From: Sutcliffiella deserti | Lineage (GTDB): Bacteria; Bacillota; Bacilli; Bacillales; Bacillaceae_I | Reading direction: 5' to 3' | NCBI RefSeq assembly: GCF_020037475.1 | Contig: NZ_JAIQDB010000009.1 | Coordinates: 1 to 64,000 of the forward strand | DNA: 64,000 nt | In this document: positions 59,383-64,000 of the stretch, in pieces | Position numbering within the stretch: position 1 is the stretch's first letter | Layout: each line of letters begins with the position of its first letter | Made by a program: the position numbers and the translations under genes | The notes under the pieces: model-generated | The model's input: the letters and a program-made list of their open reading frames with translations, nothing else | What the model was told of the DNA's origin: nothing | Databases searched by the model: none

Positions 59383-59580
59383 TTAACGAAATCGACCAAT
59401 AAAATAAAAAACAAGACTAAGAACGATACTAATAATAATGGAGGTGACAATGGGAAAAAAGAAGGTAAAGTTCCCTTTTTTCACCACAATATCTCCAGGT
59501 ATCTTTCCGATAACCTGCCATAAAAACCCTACCAAAAGTAGGACGGCACCGACAACCATCAGCATTTTTGGAAGTTCCAT
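59383..59580 (-). CDS. yrzS: DUF2905 family protein YrzS
   Basis: A 65-residue protein with two membrane segments (about 5-20 and 42-61) around the conserved GDIVVKKGNFTFFFPI loop of DUF2905. Function is unknown. Its ATG overlaps the ruvB stop (TAATG), so translation is coupled, and ruvA-ruvB-yrzS form one unit. Confidence 0.9.
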   Translation of the reverse strand: MELPKMLMVVGAVLLLVGFLWQVIGKIPGDIVVKKGNFTFFFPIVTSIIISIVLSLVFYFIGRFR

Positions 59581-60584
59581 TATTCGTTTGGCACCTCCAA
59601 ATTAAAGTGACGATACACTAGATCTGTCACAACCCTGCCTCTAGGTGTTCTTTGCAAAAATCCAATCTGAAGCAAGTATGGTTCATACACATCCTCAATC
59701 GTATGGGATTCCTCCCCTATTGTAGCTGCGATAGTATCAACGCCTACGGGACCTCCACGGAATTTTTCGATAATCCCCATTAAGAGCTTGTGATCGATAT
59801 GATCCAGGCCTAGGCGGTCTACCTGCAAGCGATCTAATGCCTCTTTTGCCAAGGAGGCATTTATCGTCGTTTTTCCTAGAACTTGGGCAAAATCACGAAC
59901 ACGCCTTAGGAGGCGATTGGCAATACGGGGAGTTCCTCTTGATCGTCTACTAAGTTCCGTTGCGGCATCTTCTTCTAACCCTATATCAATAATCTGTGCT
60001 GTTCGCAAACAAATTTCCGTTAACTGCTCTTCATTGTAGTATTCCAGGCGGCTTAACACACCAAAGCGATCACGAAGCGGTGCGGTAAGGAGACCAACTC
60101 TTGTCGTAGCACCTACAAGTGTGAATGGTGGAAGTTCAAGGCGAACCGATCTTGAGCTTGGACCTTTTCCGATGACAATATCTAAACAATAATCCTCCAT
60201 TGCCGGGTACAGCACCTCTTCAATGGATCGATGCAGACGGTGAATCTCATCGATAAATAATACATCCCCTGGTTCCAGTGACGACAAGATAGCCGCAAGG
60301 TCACCAGGGCGTTCAATGGCAGGACCCGCTGTCGTTCGAAGCTGCACACCCATTTCATTGGCGATAATCGCAGCCAGGGTGGTTTTACCTAGTCCAGGAG
60401 GTCCATAAAGAAGTACATGATCCAAGGTTTCTTGTCTCATCTTCGCCGCTTTTATGAACACTTCGAGATTTTCTTTTACTTTATCTTGGCCGATATATTG
60501 CTGTAAGGTTTGAGGCCGGAGACTGAACTCCAAAGATTGATCTTCAGTTGTAGCATCTTGTGACACCATGCGTTCATCCATCAT
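59580..60584 (-). CDS. ruvB: Holliday junction branch migration helicase RuvB
   Basis: A 334-residue AAA+ motor that drives branch migration with RuvA. Walker A is GPPGLGKT at 61-68, Walker B is LFIDEIHR, and sensor 1 is GATTRVGLL. The C-terminal winged helix includes [13 protein letters not shown]. Two ATG codons are adjacent; the first (60584) has GGGGTG seven bases upstream. It follows ruvA by 14 bp. Confidence 0.97.
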   Translation of the reverse strand: MMDERMVSQDATTEDQSLEFSLRPQTLQQYIGQDKVKENLEVFIKAAKMRQETLDHVLLYGPPGLGKTTLAAIIANEMGVQLRTTAGPAIERPGDLAAILSSLEPGDVLFIDEIHRLHRSIEEVLYPAMEDYCLDIVIGKGPSSRSVRLELPPFTLVGATTRVGLLTAPLRDRFGVLSRLEYYNEEQLTEICLRTAQIIDIGLEEDAATELSRRSRGTPRIANRLLRRVRDFAQVLGKTTINASLAKEALDRLQVDRLGLDHIDHKLLMGIIEKFRGGPVGVDTIAATIGEESHTIEDVYEPYLLQIGFLQRTPRGRVVTDLVYRHFNLEVPNE

Positions 60585-60598
60585 TTGCTTTCACCCCT

Positions 60599-61210
60599 TT
60601 ATTTTAGGAGTAGCTGTAACGCTCTCTTGACATATTGATCTGTTGAAAGGTCTTCTTTTTGAAGCGCAGGCAATATTTTCTTAATTTCTCTTTCACCGTA
60701 ACCCAGAACCTGTAACGCCTCCATTGCTTCTTCCAGCTCCGTATTGCCTTTAAGGGAAACAGAAGTTTCCTCTCCAGGCTGGAAAAGGTCGGGAAAGGCA
60801 CTTGGTACAAAATCATTTAGTTTTCCTTTAAGATCAAGGATAATTTGCCTTGCTGTCTTTTTCCCAACTCCCGGGAACTTAACAAGAAATTTCTCGTCTT
60901 CGTTTTCAATCGCATGAACTACTTGTGCAGGTTGACCAGATGCAAGGATGGCAAGCGCTCCCTTAGGTCCGATTCCTGTCACGTTCAGCAGCTTCATAAA
61001 AAGGTTCTTATCTTCTCTTGTTTTAAAACCATAAAGAGCCAAAATATCCTCTCGTACATGCTGATATGTATATACTGTTATTTCTTTATCACTGTCTACT
61101 GAGTAGATGAAAGGGTTAGGTGTGTGTATCTGATAACCGATTCCCATCACTTCCACTACTACAAATTCTGGCGATACATAATTAACGTACCCTTTAATAA
61201 AATCAATCAA
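60599..61210 (-). CDS. ruvA: Holliday junction DNA helicase subunit RuvA
   Basis: A 203-residue RuvA that recognises four-way junctions and recruits RuvB. An N-terminal OB fold (1-65) is followed by two helix-hairpin-helix motifs, [16 protein letters not shown] and [16 protein letters not shown], and a C-terminal RuvB-binding three-helix domain. The start is TTG 61210 with AGGAG about ten bases upstream. Confidence 0.96.
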   Translation of the reverse strand: MIDFIKGYVNYVSPEFVVVEVMGIGYQIHTPNPFIYSVDSDKEITVYTYQHVREDILALYGFKTREDKNLFMKLLNVTGIGPKGALAILASGQPAQVVHAIENEDEKFLVKFPGVGKKTARQIILDLKGKLNDFVPSAFPDLFQPGEETSVSLKGNTELEEAMEALQVLGYGEREIKKILPALQKEDLSTDQYVKRALQLLLK

Positions 61211-61366
61211 TGTTCCGAAACTCCTTTATAAATCGTCTACACTCTATTTTACCATAAAGTATGGACAAGGAACATTTGTTCAGTCTCTAATAACTTTCAT
61301 TAAAACAACCAAAGAAAAAGATAGCATATTATATAAGAATTGTTAAGAAGACTTTTGGATAACTTG

Positions 61367-61402
61367 AAAAACAGACTAGCAAATTTGCCAGCCTGTTTAT
61401 TG
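61367..61402 (-). terminator. Terminator of bofC
   Basis: AACAGGCTGGCAAATTTGC folds with CTAGTCTGTT and TTTTTC follows on the minus strand; the stem overlaps the bofC stop. Confidence 0.8.
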
Positions 61403-61960
61403 TTTTTGGGAAGAATAAGGCTTAAATGTTTCTAACACCTGTTCATACTCGTCTTTTGATACTACTTTTATTCCACCCTTTAATTGCTCATGTTGGTGAC
61501 TTTCTAGTTTGCCAACATCAATTTGGAAAAAGGATTGTATTATCTTTGATGCTTCTTGCGGTTTTCCTTCATAGATTGTCAGTACACCGTCATTGGAAAG
61601 TCCAAAATAACCATTTGTCTTTAATAAAGGTGAAATATCATCAATTTGTTGTTGGAATACTACCTGTTCTTCATCTAAGTCTATTACTTGCCATTCCTCG
61701 TATTCCGCCCAGAAATCTTCCATAGCCCAAACAGTTTCTTCGAGTACCTCTTCGCTCACTTCTCCATCCAGGTAAATGCGTTCAAGCACTACTCTTAATG
61801 TTAGTGGCCCACTTACTTCATAGGCATCCATAATTTCTTCCATTACATTTTCACTTTCACCAGCAGAGCTTTTGTATGCGGAAAATGTGTAGAGTATTCC
61901 ACAGACTGTAATAAATGCAGTAAAAATGAACCAAAATCGTTTTGGAATGATGGGTTTCAT
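61397..61960 (-). CDS. bofC: Bypass-of-forespore protein BofC
   Basis: A 187-residue secreted protein with a signal peptide (about 1-30: PKRFWFIFTAFITVCGILYTF). In B. subtilis BofC is exported from the forespore and restrains SpoIVB signalling, so that pro-sigma-K processing waits for forespore cues. The mature part has GPLTLRVVLERIYLDGEVSEE and the C-terminal domain with IDVGKLESHQHEQLKGGIKV (quoted in part). It lies between ruvA and coxA, as bofC does near safA in B. subtilis. Confidence 0.93.
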   Translation of the reverse strand: MKPIIPKRFWFIFTAFITVCGILYTFSAYKSSAGESENVMEEIMDAYEVSGPLTLRVVLERIYLDGEVSEEVLEETVWAMEDFWAEYEEWQVIDLDEEQVVFQQQIDDISPLLKTNGYFGLSNDGVLTIYEGKPQEASKIIQSFFQIDVGKLESHQHEQLKGGIKVVSKDEYEQVLETFKPYSSQKQ

Positions 61961-62141
61961 TTTGGAAAAGCCCCCTCACATTCTATAAATTTTCAAACCA
62001 TACGCTTTTAAGCAAGTCTTGTCTTTTTTAGTTTGACCATATTAGGGAGATTTAACCTTTTCTTTTTGAAAAAATTGGTCGTTACGAAAAAACGGGCTAC
62101 CCCCCAGTGCTTTTGAGATCGATGATTTATAAATATTGGTG

Positions 62142-62312
62142 TTTCAAACCTCTTTCTGGTACATCATCTTGCTTCCCTCCTTGCTTTTGATGTACCTGTT
62201 TTTTGGTTTCAGGTACATCATCCTGTCTCCTCCTTGCTTTTCATGTCCTTACTTCGCTCTTTCTGACACATCATTCTGTTTAACATTCTTTTTCATGTAT
62301 CTGTACCACTCT
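62142..62312. repeat. 53-bp repeat array 3, degenerate
   Basis: Two readable units of 53 and 52 bp begin with ATGTAC at 62190 and ATGTCC at 62243, with partial units on either side. The unit at 62190 contains a perfect inverted repeat TGATGTACC (62188-62196) and GGTACATCA (62212-62220) around a 15-base loop. This shows an older form of the unit expanded at 1-660 and 18890-20445. Confidence 0.82.
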
Positions 62313-62323
62313 TCCAACAACTT

Positions 62324-62354
62324 AAAAAAGAGACAGACTACTGTCTGCCTCCTT
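62324..62354 (-). terminator. Terminator of coxA
   Basis: AGGCAGACAG and CTGTCTC arms on the minus strand, followed by TTTTTT. It lies immediately to the right of 53-bp array 3. Confidence 0.78.
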
Positions 62355-62373
62355 AAACGTTGGGTGTTGGGTT

Positions 62374-63117
62374 TTAGCGTCCTGGTGTAAAGGTGTTCAT
62401 GAGATTCCGGATATCCTCGTTAAGATCATCTACCGGACCACCGTCTCGAAGTTCATTGTCAAATTGCCGAACAGTATTGTAGGTTCCTTGATTAACGACC
62501 ACTCTGCATTCTTTCCCATTAGTTAGAGGCTGAACTGCTCGGCGGACGTCGTTTGTTACCATTTGTTCTCGTCTATTATTACCAGGTTCAATCGCGATTA
62601 AGATGTCATTGCCATAGACTACTGCGCGCGCATCTTCCACACCATCTACCTGCTGCGCCCGTTCGGTTAGTCGTTCAGTTAGACGGCCTTGGTAGTTATT
62701 ATAGAACGAAGGCTTTGCAGTTCCTATATCATTTAGATGTCTATGGTAATTTATATCGCTGCGTCTATAATTAAAACCTCGCTCATACTCATTTGTTTCT
62801 GTTCGGTTCTCCCTTGTTGACAACGGGTTATTACGAGTAGTTTGCTTTTTATTACGCTCACCATTGATAACGCTCCGGTCTAGAATTTCATTCACTGGAC
62901 CGTCGTTATCAGTTACTCGGAATGTGTTCCCTCTTTCCTTATTCGTGCGATGGTTACGGTTATTGTTTACATTTGGATTATCCTCGCTTGTGTAATATCC
63001 AATAGGTGTTGTTTCTTCATAATACCTATTATCCTCAGCACTATTACCTGTACCACACCCTGTTAGTCCACAAAGTAATAGGGAAGCTGACGTAATGGCT
63101 ACTACAGATTTTCTCAA
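62374..63117 (-). CDS. coxA: YhcN/YlaJ family sporulation lipoprotein (CoxA-like)
   Basis: A 247-residue lipoprotein with signal peptide MRKSVVAITSASLLLCGLTGC, lipobox LTGC (C21). An Asn/Arg-rich low-complexity stretch (about 35-130) precedes the C-terminal YhcN/YlaJ domain, which includes TERAQQVDGVEDARAVVYGNDILIAIE (in part). Such proteins sit in the spore cortex or inner membrane; B. subtilis CoxA (YrbB) is encoded next to safA, as here. The start is TTG 63117 with AGGGGG upstream. Confidence 0.87.
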   Translation of the reverse strand: MRKSVVAITSASLLLCGLTGCGTGNSAEDNRYYEETTPIGYYTSEDNPNVNNNRNHRTNKERGNTFRVTDNDGPVNEILDRSVINGERNKKQTTRNNPLSTRENRTETNEYERGFNYRRSDINYHRHLNDIGTAKPSFYNNYQGRLTERLTERAQQVDGVEDARAVVYGNDILIAIEPGNNRREQMVTNDVRRAVQPLTNGKECRVVVNQGTYNTVRQFDNELRDGGPVDDLNEDIRNLMNTFTPGR

Positions 63118-63296
63118 AGCAAAAACCCCCTAACCAGTCGTTTGTGAGTATACTAATACTCTTCCTTAGCTTGACTAGTTAGAGGCAATTTTATTTTGGG
63201 AGTTCCATCCACCTGAGACGGAGGAATTTGGAGGAATGAGAGGCTGATTTTTACATACTTACACATTATCCTTTCGATAATAACCTAAAAAACGAA

Positions 63297-63326
63297 GAAA
63301 AGACGATTCCTAATGAAATCGTCTCC
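63297..63326 (-). terminator. Terminator of safA
   Basis: AGACGATT and AATCGTCT arms, followed by TTTTCTTCG and TTTTTT on the minus strand, just after the safA stop. Confidence 0.78.
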
Positions 63327-63339
63327 AATAAAGCCATTT

Positions 63340-64000
63340 TTAACTTTCATCATCATTCTCTGGTCCTTCAAAGTCAGAGCCGTTGTTACGAAGCTCTTCT
63401 TCATAGGAAGTGTTTGAACCATAGCCATATCCTTGTGGACCAAAATACCCTGGAGCTCCCATAGGATACCCTTGTTGAGGAAAGCCGTAGCCTGGATATG
63501 GTGTTTGTGGATACCCGTAAGGAACTTGCCCTCTATATCCCATGTGTTGGTTGGATTCATCCATTGCTCCTGCTACACTCTCCTGTCCCGGCGCTGGACC
63601 TTGTGGGTAACCACCCATCGGACCAAAGCCTGCTCCTGGAGCAACTGGAGAAACTGGATAGCATGGATATCCTCCCATTGGACCCATTGGCATTCCTTGC
63701 ATTGGATACCCTTGCATTCCCGGCATCATTCCTTGACCCTGCATTGGATATCCTTGCATTCCTGGCATCATTCCTTGCCCTTGCATTGGGTATCCTTGCA
63801 TTCCCGACATCATTCCTTGACCTTGCATTTCCGGATATCCTTGCATTTCAGGCATTTCATACTGGCCACCCATTTGGTCTTGTACGCCTGCCACTGCAGT
63901 TGGATCTTGCTGCTGACCCATATACGGCATTTGTCCCATCTGCTGCAGTTGTTGCATTTGGTTTACATCCCAATCATCTGTATCCTCCATCATTCCAGGC
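63340..64000 (-). CDS. safA: Spore morphogenesis protein SafA, C-terminal part (partial)
   Basis: The frame is open to the right edge of the window, and the codons before the apparent Met at 63993 read Pro-Gly, so the true start lies outside. At least 219 residues are visible. They are rich in Met, Gln, Gly, Pro and Tyr, with three to four copies of a 14-residue repeat (core MQGYPMQGQGMMPG) followed by GFGPMGGYPQGP-type and GYPQTPYPGYGFPQQ stretches and an acidic tail. This low-complexity C-terminal region fits SafA, the inner-coat hub whose N-terminal LysM domain would lie beyond the window. Position next to coxA supports it. Confidence 0.8.
   Translation of the reverse strand, partial: PGMMEDTDDWDVNQMQQLQQMGQMPYMGQQQDPTAVAGVQDQMGGQYEMPEMQGYPEMQGQGMMSGMQGYPMQGQGMMPGMQGYPMQGQGMMPGMQGYPMQGMPMGPMGGYPCYPVSPVAPGAGFGPMGGYPQGPAPGQESVAGAMDESNQHMGYRGQVPYGYPQTPYPGYGFPQQGYPMGAPGYFGPQGYGYGSNTSYEEELRNNGSDFEGPENDDES

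Noticed and set aside
61961..62141. Possible gene or riboswitch between bofC and array 3
   Set aside because: No open frame, conserved motif or stable hairpin with a T run was seen.

Overview
The window reads as the chromosome of a low-GC, endospore-forming Bacillaceae (Bacillus sensu lato). Gene order follows the Bacillus subtilis yrrK-alaS to safA region almost gene for gene: yrzB-ruvX-ireB-alaS-yrrI, then yrzQ-yrzR-yrrD-recD2-yrrB-mnmA-yrvO-cymR, rarA, tcdA, 6S RNA, aspS-hisS, yrvJ, dtd-relA, apt-recJ, lapA, secDF, comN, spoVB, yrbG, yrzE, yajC-tgt-queA-yrzS-ruvB-ruvA, bofC, coxA and the C-terminal part of safA. Sporulation genes (spoVB, bofC, coxA, safA, an rsfA-type gene) confirm a spore former. 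Species cannot be fixed from the sequence alone. Most genes lie on the minus strand.

Layout. 1-660: tandem 53-bp array. 757-6019: conserved core genes with an alanine T-box. 6165-18699: a metabolic island in the place where, from memory, B. subtilis carries glnQHMP. It encodes a complete reductive pyrimidine (uracil/thymine) catabolic route: PreT/PreA reduce the base, HydA opens the ring, beta-ureidopropionase releases the beta-amino acid, an aminotransferase gives the semialdehyde and an MmsA-type dehydrogenase gives the acyl-CoA. It also has an NCS1 permease, a PucR-type regulator and two small unknown proteins. 18890-20445: a second, much larger and very homogeneous 53-bp array. 20493-29484: yrzQ to rarA. 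29485-33444: a less conserved stretch with a lipoprotein, a broken kinase gene, a 49-residue protein, an rsfA-like gene, tcdA, a sunset-domain protein and 6S RNA. 33445-42116: tRNA synthetases with a histidine T-box, cell-wall amidase, dtd and relA. 42117-44355: 2.2 kb without genes, holding six tandem copies of a long palindromic element plus divergent relatives. 44356-63117: apt to coxA, interrupted at 53160-53928 by three more palindromic elements. 63340-64000: end of safA.

The most unusual content is non-coding. One family is a 53-bp repeat found at three loci. Each array lies just beyond the terminator of a minus-strand unit and all three have the same orientation. Two arrays show higher-order periods, and the decayed copy at 62.2 kb keeps a 9-bp inverted repeat. 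The other family is a GC-rich palindromic element of about 130 bp in roughly a dozen copies. Its outer arms change sequence between copies but stay complementary, which points to a maintained fold. A shared dyad in front of mmsA and the beta-ureidopropionase gene is a candidate operator for the PucR-type regulator.
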